Assembly: GCF_963678635.1 (NCBI RefSeq)
Contig: NC_087065.1
Location: 37,537,888 to 37,601,887, forward strand
Direction: 5' to 3'
DNA: 64,000 bases
From: Symsagittifera roscoffensis
Lineage: Eukaryota; Xenacoelomorpha; Acoela; Convolutidae
The notes beneath the pieces were generated by a model. It was not told the DNA's origin and did not search any database. It saw only the letters and a program-made list of their open reading frames with translations. Position 1 is the stretch's first letter, and each line of letters opens with the position of its first letter. Shown here piece by piece: positions 55,601 to 64,000 of this stretch. Position numbers and translations under genes: made by a program.

Positions 55601-58600
55601 TGCAGGAGAGGTCATCGGCCGAGAAGACTCTTGCAGAGAAGGAAGGTGAATATATGCGTTTATCATACATTTTTGCATAAATTCTTCTGCTCATGGACAA
55701 AGTTGTTTTGCGTTTACACAAGGGGCGCCGAAATTCTTTGATTAACGTGGTTTTTTTTGTTTTCGCACAGAATGACAGAATGGACATTTTCAGAGATAAT
55801 CTAGCTTTATCGGTTCCTGATTGTTGGAATTAAAAGTTATACTGCCAAAAACTTCATTTTTTATACTTTCTAAGAAATTAACCTTTCATAAAAATTGACA
55901 AACAGCAAAGCAGCGATCAGAACACCAAAAACGTTGTTGTGTCTAGGCAAGCTTAAGAGTGCCGACGAGACCATGTCCAACTTGGAACAGGAGCTGGAAT
56001 CGCACCGGGACAATCACGCCAAGCAGGTAATACACCGAGGAATTAGATTTTTGCCAATGTTGTGTTAATTAATGCATCAGAAGATTTCTTAGATTTGTGT
56101 TTTGTTGATAATTGCTTAATCAGGTGAACGTAAAATAACGTATGCTGGAAATAAGGGCGGATCCACCTCGAGAAAATCCTAGTCTCGAGGTGGGATTTTT
56201 TTTTGAAAAATTTTGTCGACCAAATTGAGCTTCCGAGCGCTCCCAGAACACTAGCAGACTGTATTTTGACAAGTTTTTTTGTGCCGCTGGCAAATTTTTG
56301 AAGAAACGGGTAAAAAGCAGTTTTTGGCCGAAAATTTTGACTGAAAAACAGCGTTTTTTTGGCGCGACCTCCCCCTCAAAGTTAGTATATATTGGCGCCA
56401 AAAGTGCCTTTGGAATATATTTAAGGTCGGTCAGACAAAAATGGATTCCTTAAAAAGTACCAAATGGAGACTCTTTGAGTCGGCAGGGGTCGAATCCCTG
56501 AGGTCAGGTGTGTATAAAAGTGGCCAATACCAAAGTTTAGGTTTAGAGATTGGTTTGATACACAAAATTTTTATATTTATCCCGAAAATGTTATATACAT
56601 TATTATCACAGGTGGCCAATCTGAGAGACGAACTGGCACTGAAGGGACGGGAGTTGGATTCGGTCAGACACGAGTTCCAGTCCCTCACTCTGGCCCATCA
56701 GTCGGCCTCGAAAGAGCTGGAGGAGGTGAAGAAACTGGAAGCGGAAAAGTCACAGAAACTGCAGCTTCTCCAGTTAGTTTATTAGTCAAATTAAAACTGG
56801 TAAAAGCTACTAAGAAAATATCGTTGGAAATGGTTTTTTGAGCAAAGTCTTGAACTAGAGTAGATGATTCCAGAAACTGCCCGTAAGTTTAAAGTTATCT
56901 TTTTTTAAAAAAATTTCAGAGCGGAAATTTCGAGGAAAGAACAGGCACAGGAGGATTTGCTGGCCCTCCAAGAGACAGTTTCAAAGGAGTTACACACTTA
57001 CCACAATTTGCGACGCATGTTCATCGAAGACTTGCAAGCTCGCTTCAAAAAGGTGCTGGCTTGAAAATTAATAATTTTTTTTCGAATTTTTTTGTGTTAA
57101 CAATATTCTATTTATTCGCATTCATCAAATCTTAATTAATTTTCTATCTTAGGTAAAAGATAAAATTTTGCTTAGTATTTTTAGGATGAATGTAGTTCTG
57201 ACCTTTATAAAGGTCGTGATGATGTTTTTTTTTTTCATTTTTTTTGCAGGAAAAGTCTTAAAATGTGTTCAGGCTCAAGTATAGTTGTTCGTGATTTGAC
57301 TTTTAATTTTTTAAAGTTCATTTTATATCTTTTGTTAAAAGAAAGACAAACTTATCTATCGAACAGTGAAAGTGTAAAGGTCTTGAAACAGGTATATTTC
57401 TTCTAATTTTGAACACGGTGTTTAATAATTAGATAACTCAGCAAAAATATAACCTATTGATCCAGTTTTCTCAAATTGGGTTAATTTTATCAAACAATTG
57501 TCAAACAAAAACTAATCTAGAAATTCAAAAAGCTGTAGGCCATCTTCTTTAAGAGTCGATGAACATAGTGAAGACTATTATATAGGTTTTTGGTGTTTTT
57601 TTGTGTTTTTCAGGAAAGAGTTTTAAAAGTTCTAAAAACTACAGATGTGCATTCATACATATTAATGCATTTATAAATGCACTTAAGTATATATGCACTT
57701 CTTGAGTTCAGTTATACTTTATCTGCTGAAAAGTAGATAAATTGCACTCTTCGAATACGGATGAATTTGGAAATGGCGCGAAAAAACCTGAACGACTTCT
57801 AGTTTAGAAAGTGGAATTTTCCAGGGGAATACATTTTTTACCCAATAATCCAATATTCTCCAATTGAGTTAATTTTACCGAAAAAATGTCAACCCTAAAT
57901 TTGTCTTTAAATTCACAGGGGATTAAGACCATATCCTTAAGAGTAATGAACGTAATGCAGACTCTTATATATATGTCTTGCTGATTTTCTTTTGTTTTTT
58001 CCTCTTCAGGAAAAGTCTTAAAAGTCTCTAATAACTACAGATGTGCATTCATAGATATAGATATTGATGCATCTATTAATGCACTTAAGTATATATGCAC
58101 TTTTTGAGTTCAATTGAAATTCATTTGCTAAAAGTGACGTAAATAGCACTCTCCAAATACGGACGTGGGACTGGCGCGAAAAAACGTGCGTTATCTATTT
58201 TCGAATTTAGTTTGTAGATTTCCAGCGGAATAAAGACTTTGCCTATTGATCCAGTTTTCTCTAGTTGTATTCATGTTATCAAAAAAGCGCCAATCATAAA
58301 TTGTTCTAGAAATCCAAAGAGCTGAAATGGCATCTGTTTTTACTGTGAAATTCCAAAATTTTTCGAATCCATTCAGTATTGATGTTCATTTATTTGTTCA
58401 TCGAATCTTTTCCAACTGTCTGTTGGCTAACCTCAAGAAATTGTATTTGAAATCTTACGTGTTGTAAATGAGATTGTGATAAATTGTTTATATTTATCGT
58501 TTTGTTCAGTTGTCGAATGGCAATGCACAAACGGACAGTGATGGAATTCCGATTGGATCGACGGCACAGAAGCAAATCAACTTCCTAGAAACAAACTTGG

Positions 58601-61600
58601 ACACCCTTACGAAAGTTCACAGACAGGTATGTCTGCTATTACACACCAAACAAAAGATGTTGCAACCACTATATCTGATTCCAGTATTGGTCCATTTAAT
58701 GTTGAGTAATTTACCCGTGTTTTTCCTGAAATTTGGCCTGTTTTTCTGCGATGCAGTAGCGGGTTTGGGGGGTGGAGGCAATCAAAGGGCCCCACCTTGC
58801 CCATTATTTTACGATACACATAGGGTGTCTGTAGTTAAGTGGGAGACCTCGTGGAAATAATTTTGGTCGACCTAAAAGAGTTACCAAATTTTTTGAACAA
58901 GGAAGTCCTAGATCTGATGCGATTTACAAGATTTTATGAAGACCACGTTGGGAGTTATAGTTCGAAAAACTGAACCAGCGATTGAAAAATTACTTGGAAC
59001 ATTCAAATTATTACGTTTCATTTCAGCTGGTGAAAGACAATGCAGACCTTCGAACGGAGCTTCCAAAATTAGAGCGGCGACTGAAGGTCACGGGTGAGAG
59101 GGTGAAGCACCTGGAGACTGCTCTGCGGGACGCCAAGGAGGGAGCGATCAAAGAGAGAGCAAGGTGTGAATTAAAAACTTCGTCTACCTCAATTAATATT
59201 AATACTTAAGAGTCTATTAAGGCAAAACCACCAACACTACCACCACCCCCACCACCCCCCCCCCCCCCCCCCCCTCTGTTAATCAATCTTGAATGGCAAT
59301 TTTTTTCTAAATTAATCATATTTGATACTATTTCAGACAGGCATTTTATGGCTAATCAACGCTAAAATTTTTCTAAAGGCGCCCTATACTGCAATAAACT
59401 CTCAAAAAGAGAACGGACCACAAAACAAAATTTTATTGGTCCAAAAAATTGAAAAAACTCAAAAACTGTTCTTAGATCAAAAGAAGAGCTAAATATGGCC
59501 ATTCTAGGGTTTGCAGCGAAAAAATTGGAACTCTTGGCCTTAAACAGATCGGCAAAATTTTTCCTTCCCTCCCCACATCAAAAGTTTGTGCCTAGGCCAC
59601 TGCCCTCTGAACATTTCATATCAAAATTATGTTTGAAAAATAAAGTTAATTATTATGCGGCATGTCAAAAATCCTACAAGTTCCGTTTTACATATCACCA
59701 TTTTGCGTTTTATTCTAGATACCAAGCAGAAGTTGAGAAAATCAAAGATGCAGTGAGACAAAGAAACAAGAAGCCCACCGCCGGACAGGCACATATTGGT
59801 AGGATATCTATTGCAAGATATATTACTTTATTTATATGTTCATTATTCAAGAAGTTCGGTTATATGTTCATTATGTAGAAGTTCGGTGGGCGTAGCGTTA
59901 AAAGATCAGCCACTTTCTCTGACGACTTTTTCCGGTTTTCAGACTAATTTACATGAATGAATGAAAAAGAATGAGCTTGCTTTATAATTCTTTTGCTTTT
60001 AAACGTCCGTTTCAACTCGTTCTGACCAAAAAAAACGTCCGTTTCACTCTGACCAAAACAAAGGAAAAGTTTTTGATTTTTTTTCTGCTTATCTCTTATT
60101 TGCTTTACTGGGATTAGAGCCGTTTGACTAGTTTGTGCTACTTGCTCTTTTATGTCGATTTTTGCTTGTGTAGCAAAGATAACCTACCTTTCTAACCCTA
60201 ATTGTTTTTCTGCCCCATTTTTACCCCATACGTTTTTATACCAATGATTTTTTACCACACTAGAATTTAACCACCTAGAAAATTTCACTTCCTTGAAACA
60301 TTTCAATCCGCTTTAATCCGGTAATTAACAAAAAGCCTAATTCAGTGTTATCAAGTGACTTCTTAAGCTAAGTTTAGGGAAATTGTTTACTGTTACTAGT
60401 AAAAAACAAACTGGTTCCAACTATATGTGGACATGAGTATTAACAAAAAAACAGGAATAATAAAACAATATTTTGGAATTGCGCGGAAATTTTCAAGCTC
60501 AGTAATCTGTTGTAGTTTTTTTTTATGGAATTGTACATAATGATGCTTCGGTACAAAAACTGAATTTCTTGAATGTATCTACTGGAAATATTTTCTCAAC
60601 AAAAACAAGTATGATGATTTGAAAGAAGAAGTTAAAAATTTGTGTAATAAAGAAAAAAAAACTGATTTTCCTTTCTGTCGTGCATTGTAATGTGATGTGT
60701 ACAAATATGTGAAAAAAAAAATAAAAATCTGTTTGTCTCAATTAATCTTTTTTTTCGATCAATTTTTCATAGACGTCTATTTGCGCATCTTAAGCGCAAT
60801 ACCATGACTCGCATTATAAATGCTGTCTTGCAATTGAATCTTAAAGAAATTGCCTTCACGTTATAAGCATTTTTTTTGACGTGGCGTTCAAGTTTTTGGG
60901 CTCTAAATCAATGTTTTTACATATATATTTTTGTTATTTGTGGACATAACTAACCTAAATAGGCGCTCGGGGTTGTTTTCAAGTTCAAAGATTTCGTTAG
61001 CTTTAGCTTTGAAGTCAAATTACAAACGCAACCTATTTCTTCAAAATTATAGTCAATTTTTTTTTAAAGTTCACTTCAGGACCATCCTGGGTAAGGGGGG
61101 TATCGTCCATTTTGCCGTAGTCGTTCCCACCTTGAGGATCACATGGATCAAATTCGTTCGCAAAATAACATGCTGTACGGTTTTTTTAAACATCCTGTAT
61201 TTTAGTGAAAGCAGTTCGACCAGGACAACAGCAACAGCCTAGCAAACCAGTTCAGACTCCTCCCTCAATGTAAGTTCATCAACAGAGTTGACACTGAACT
61301 TCGGGATATTATAGAATCTCTTGTTCACACAAGCCAAGCGAGCCTGCGAGCTTTAGTGTACTAGTACGAACCTTCTTTTTTTCTAAACTAACTCGCAAAT
61401 AAAAGTGTTCCCCGATATGGAAATCTCACTGTAGCATTGGAAATTGCTTAGCATTTGTTCTCTGCTTTATTTAAAGCTAGTGTTTGTAAAAAAAATAAGC
61501 GTCCGTGGCTGAGTGGTTTGAGCGTGAGACTCATAATTTCACGAATACTTTCAAATCCTTTTTTACCGTTGCGATAAGCAAGGGTACTGCAATCGGGTAC

Positions 61601-63654
61601 TAGACTTTTTTCCCCCAAAAACAACTTTGTTCATAGGAATCATCTGAACTCATTTCCTAGAAGCCTCTGTTATCAACAAGTTAACGCTGCAGATATCTTT
61701 TGGCCTATATATCTGTCCTATTCAAAATGTTTTATGCTGGTTGTAATTTAACCTTCTTGATTAGTTAAAATTTTATTTTTTTTTGTTGATTTTTTGTTTC
61801 GTTTTTTCAGTTTGATAGGTTTCGGCCTATATAATGACGGCGTAGTGGCCTCATAAATTTTTTATTTGTTTGTGTGCGTGTGTGTGAGTGAGTGTGAGTT
61901 GATGGTGAGGTGGACGTAATAATTTTTTATAATTATTGTTCATTTTTTCGGCTTAAAGGGTTTATGCTAAGGTATTCTCGGCTTTGTTTTTCCTCGGTTA
62001 CCTTTCTTTCGATACTAATTTTACATTCAATTGTCATGGCACGTTTTTGTTTCAAAACTATCCTTGTTCGTTTTGATAGATCTAGTTTTTCTTATTTTTG
62101 AATTTTCTTCGATTTGTTTATAACTGAGCGGCTTTCTTGTCTTGTAAGATTTTTTTTGATGGCATTTTATTATAGATGTTGTAATACACATAAAAAAGAC
62201 CGAATTAAATTCAAAGTATTATTAGACGATTATTGGTAAGTGGCAATTGCCTCTTCCTGCCAGCCAAAATTTTGAAGCTCACGTGGTTTCTTGATTATTT
62301 TATATGACGATGCGGCCGCATTTTATAGCTCAAAGTAATCGAAAAATTGATGCATATTCAAAACTCATACAAAACAGTACTTATGAAACGAACTAAAGAA
62401 CAGTCAGATACGAAACCGGCTCCAATTCTAATTTTTCGTGTAGAGCCTTACCCACTGTAGGCAAGGCTCGCACCATGTTAGCGCGACACGTTGTCACAAG
62501 TTGTTGCTTTTGAACAAAGGAAGTCTCTCGGCTTTAATTAAAGCAGGTTTTAACTGACTTTTAAAAATTGAGCGCGATTTTCTTCTCCTTAAAAATAGAT
62601 GTAATTAATAGAAAAGATCTATGTGATTTTTTGATTAGATCTGACATGTTATTAATAGAACAGATCTGATATGTAGCTAATAGAAAAGATCTGATATGTG
62701 ATTATTAGATTAGATCTGACATGTAATTATTAGATTAGATCTGATATTTAATTAAAAGAGTAGATCTGATATGTAATTAAAAGAAAAGATGTGATATGTA
62801 ATTAATAGATTAGATCTGATATGTAATTAACTCAAAAGATTTGATATGTAATTAATAGAAAGGATCTGATATAAAAATAATGGAATATATCTGATATGTA
62901 ATTAAAAGAAAAGATTTAATATGTAATTAATAGATTAGGTCTCATATGTCATTATTACAATATATCTGATATATAATTATTAGAATAGATCTGATATGTA
63001 ATTAAAAGAATAGATCTGATATGCAACTAATAGAAATGATCTGATATGTAATTATTAGAATAGATCTGTCATGTAGTTAATGGAATATATCTGGTATGCA
63101 ATTAATAGAATAGATCTGATATGTAATTATTAGAATAGAGATCTGATGTGTATTCTATTGAATAGATCTGATATATAACTAAAAACAGATCCGATTTTTA
63201 ATTAATAGAATAGATCTGATGTAATTGATAAAATAGAATAGATCTGATATGCAACGAATAGAAAAGATCTGATTTGTAATCGATAGAATTGATCTACTAT
63301 ATCATTAATAGATTAGATCTGATGCATAATTAATAGAATAGATCTGATATGTACTTAATAGAATAGATCTGATATGCAACGGATAGAAACGATCTGATAA
63401 GTAGTTAATAGATTAGATCTGATATATAATTAATAGAAATAGAATAGATCTGATATGTAATTAATAGAATATATCTGATAAGTGGAGTTTTGTTAACAGT
63501 AGAGGTGGTGGTGGCAACAGTGGCAGTGGTGTTCCGGGTGGCCAGATGACCCCTGGTGGAGTAGGAACAGGAGGAGGCAATGTTAGTGGCAGCAATACTC
63601 CGTCCCAGTCCCAGCCCAACATGCCCAGAATCACACCCGTACTGCCCAACAAAG
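49627..63654 (+). CDS. KIF5: Kinesin-1 heavy chain (KIF5 type), 20 exons, 3' end possibly outside
   Basis: Exons: 49627-49758, 50204-50306, 50431-50714, 50903-50990, 51702-51826, 52125-52378, 52679-53099, 53304-53417, 53697-53858, 54128-54277, 54849-55046, 55480-55645, 55947-56026, 56612-56772, 56920-57052, 58510-58626, 59027-59163, 59719-59798, 61206-61269, 63500-63654. Phases agree, giving about 1041 residues. The motor is at 1 to about 335: P-loop [10 protein letters not shown] (92-101), switch [11 protein letters not shown] (203-212), switch II DLAGSE (238-243). Then come the neck ([18 protein letters not shown]), an Ala/Gly/Ser-rich hinge, long coiled coils with the conserved FTVAR and [13 protein letters not shown] segments, and the tail motif [10 protein letters not shown]. 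In the family it is a plus-end microtubule motor carrying cargo with or without light chains. The start ATG matches the family N-terminus ([12 protein letters not shown]). Confidence 0.97.
49759..50203 (+). other. KIF5: KIF5 intron 1, no feature recognised
   Basis: Donor GTCAGT, acceptor TTACAG. Contains a near-duplicate pair 'tgcagtacttaaatcccaa' and 'tgcagtacttaattcccaa' (49929, 49952). No repeat family was recognised. Confidence 0.6.
51160..51620 (+). repeat. Repeat B copy, short form, with internal duplication
   Basis: Starts 'aacagtcaatggacgtatat', has a duplicated 'gatcgaaaaacgtcatcgat' segment at 51295 and 51340, and ends GCGTTCATTGATTCTTTTTG plus AACTGTCTGTTGGCTATT. It lies in the KIF5 intron before the switch I exon. 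Confidence 0.7.
52049..52142 (+). repeat. KIF5: 47-bp tandem duplication containing a splice acceptor
   Basis: Two identical 47-bp units (52049-52095 and 52096-52142) each contain GATTGATGATTGGTTGATGT, a T-rich tract, CAG and the first 18 exon bases encoding VSKTGA. Acceptors are at 52076-52077 and 52123-52124. Only the second gives an open frame ([15 protein letters not shown]). The first runs into GAT TGA after six codons. A third copy of the 20-mer begins at 52016. Confidence 0.9.
53418..53423 (+). promoter_or_regulatory. KIF5: GC splice donor, KIF5 exon 8
   Basis: GAG|GCGAGT. The next exon starts in phase 0 (ISRLQREL). The only nearby GT (53422) would leave a phase-1 end and a stop soon after, so a GC-AG intron is the simplest reading. 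Confidence 0.75.
54520..54543 (+). CDS. KIF5: Candidate 24-nt microexon of KIF5
   Basis: TTGCTAG precedes and GTTTGT follows 24 bases encoding DKALDKMK in phase 0, matching the phase-0 ends of the flanking exons (54277 and 54849). Inclusion would add eight residues between SSVDFQ and HQLGSN, in a variable coiled-coil linker before the conserved FTVAR segment. The polypyrimidine tract is weak. It may be alternative or fortuitous. Confidence 0.45.
55047..55052 (+). promoter_or_regulatory. KIF5: GC splice donor, KIF5 exon 11
   Basis: CAACAG|GCAAGT is the classic GC-AG donor consensus. It joins in phase 0 to LEARVQSM at 55480. The GT five bases in (55051) would shift the frame. Confidence 0.85.
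56155..56507. mobile_element. hAT-like MITE, opposite orientation, ends degraded
   Basis: Starts GGGCGGATCCACCTCGAG, then 'agaaaatcctag', TTTTGTCGACCAAATTGAG, 'ggcgccaaaagtgcc' and 'ttaaggtcggtcag', and ends 'ggggtcgaatccctgaggtc'. The first 40 bp contain a CCTCGAG/CTCGAGG inverted repeat. It lies in the KIF5 intron after 56026. Confidence 0.7.
57180..57545 (+). repeat. Repeat B copy, short form
   Basis: Contains 'tttataaaggtcgtgatgat', 'ttttttgcaggaaaagtc', 'tatcgaacagtgaaagtg' and 'tctagaaattcaaaaagctg'. First of three tandem copies in this KIF5 intron. Confidence 0.7.
57552..57925 (+). repeat. Repeat B copy, long form
   Basis: Starts TAAGAGTCGATGAACATAG, has the hairpin GTGCATTCAT...TAAATGCAC (57647-57682) and 'atggcgcgaaaaaacctg', and lacks the 3' hairpin because the next copy follows directly. 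Confidence 0.75.
57937..58432 (+). repeat. Repeat B copy, long form
   Basis: Starts TTAAGAGTAATGAACGTAATG, has the hairpin region GTGCATTCAT...TAATGCAC, 'aaaagtgacgtaaatagc' and 'atacggacgtgggactgg', and ends ATCTTTTCCAACTGTCTG plus TTGGC. It ends about 75 bp before exon 58510. Confidence 0.8.
58754..58920. mobile_element. hAT-like MITE, degraded short copy
   Basis: Begins CAGTAGCGGGTTTGGGGGG and ends TCCTAGATCTGATGCG, a decayed CCTAGATCCGCCCCTG. Contains TTGGTCGACCTAAAAGAG. Confidence 0.55.
59231..59274. repeat. Poly-C / ACC low-complexity tract
   Basis: Repeated CCACC units run into about 20 consecutive C. The complement is a G-run able to form quadruplexes. It lies in the KIF5 intron after exon 59163. 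Confidence 0.9.
59880..61200. other. KIF5: KIF5 intron, no feature recognised
   Basis: AT-rich sequence with a tandem 'aacgtccgtttca' pair near 60000-60050. Short ORFs only, no known repeat. Confidence 0.5.
61490..61600 (+). repeat. tRNA-derived SINE-like fragment
   Basis: Has a good A-box-like head, GTGGCTGAGTGGTTTGAGCG, then 'agactcataatttcacg' and a weak B-box-like TTTCAAATCC and T-run. Shares the head type of 14290-14470. Confidence 0.5.
61600..62585. other. KIF5: KIF5 intron, no clear feature
   Basis: Contains a short GT/GA-rich run (61871-61905, 'gtgtgcgtgtgtgtgagtg'). No ORF or repeat family was recognised. Confidence 0.5.
62590..63482. repeat. 25-bp minisatellite, about 35 units
   Basis: The unit consensus is AGATCTGATATGTAATTAAT then AGAAT, diverged between copies (TAATTATT, CAACTAAT and similar variants). 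Most units carry an AGATCT site. It ends only about 17 bp before the splice acceptor of KIF5 exon 63500, so that intron end is built almost on the array. Confidence 0.95.
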
Positions 63655-63713
63655 GCAAGTTAATTCACCAACGAAATCCAGGTTCAACTAAACTTGAATT
63701 TAAAAATCAGTAA
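63655..63713 (+). other. KIF5: GC donor or read-through 3' end of KIF5
   Basis: AAAG|GCAAGT at 63655 matches a GC-AG donor as well as the exon 11 site does. If it is not used, the frame continues 19 codons (GKLIHQRN...) to TAA at 63711-63713 and the gene ends in the window. The Arg/Gly-rich tail of exon 63500 already resembles the KIF5 C-terminus, so both are possible. Confidence 0.55.
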
Positions 63714-64000
63714 ATTTAAACCTCGATGGTCATTCAGTTTGCCTTCTAGAGAAATACCCGGAGCTATTTGGAAGAGTGTACTAACAACAATCTAACCTGC
63801 GTATTAATTCAGAATCTAGTGCCTCGATCAAGCACTTCGACAAAAAGATACAAATTTGCAAGATATATTATGAGATTTAGGCCTCAAAAATCATATTTAT
63901 TAAAGGAATTTTTGAATTGAACTCATTGAAATGATTTGCTTCAATAGAAGTTAATTTGCATTGACAAATAATGCGATAAGCAATTATTGTGCTCGAGTTT
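63714..64000. other. Window end, no feature recognised
   Basis: AT-rich sequence, either KIF5 3'UTR or the next intron. No AATAAA in a convincing place. Confidence 0.5.

Noticed and set aside
62590-63482. CRISPR-like array
   Set aside because: The 25-bp units are contiguous, with no spacers, in an animal-type genome with introns. It is a minisatellite.
63461-63658. - strand Pro/Leu-rich open frame over the last KIF5 exon
   Set aside because: It is the antisense of the Gly-rich kinesin tail.

Overview
This is a 64-kb piece of an AT-rich, intron-rich metazoan (invertebrate-like) nuclear genome. Three conserved eukaryotic genes lie head to tail on the + strand. All have many introns and GT-AG (occasionally GC-AG) splice sites. 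No feature fixes the species.

Layout. (1) 1012-29610: the last twelve recognisable coding exons of the spliceosome factor CWC22 (MIF4G domain, MA3 domain, RS-like tail). Its 5' end lies before the window. The first intron seen is about 17.4 kb and is packed with repeats. (2) 33106-41739: a complete seven-exon gene for the Golgi site-2 protease MBTPS2 (about 515 aa), with HEAGH and LDG metalloprotease motifs. (3) 49627-63654 or beyond: a kinesin-1 heavy chain (KIF5-type), twenty exons plus one possible 24-nt microexon, about 1041 residues to the last splice site seen. The three proteins belong to unrelated pathways (splicing/exon-junction complex loading, regulated intramembrane proteolysis, microtubule transport), so nothing suggests a functional cluster.

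Between and within the genes is a dense mobile-element landscape. It includes a roughly 450-500 bp family present about 20 times ('repeat B'), hAT-like MITEs with CAGGGGCGGATC-type ends, a palindromic TA-flanked MITE (CAGTGCTGATTT ends), tRNA-derived SINE fragments, and several lower-copy families. The richest block is 42.7-48 kb. There a degraded Ty3/gypsy-like retroelement on the - strand is split by a 2.1-kb TA-flanked palindromic Tc1/mariner-type element. One arm of that element is itself split by the 3' end of a zinc-finger-bearing non-LTR retrotransposon.

Points of most interest are the three-level transposon nest, the tandemly duplicated splice acceptor in the kinesin motor exon, the candidate in-frame microexon, three GC donors in the same gene, a family of elements sharing a core but carrying different terminal repeats, and a 25-bp minisatellite ending at a kinesin splice acceptor. 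Exon boundaries were set by hand from reading frame, splice consensus and remembered family sequence. They are not transcript-verified.
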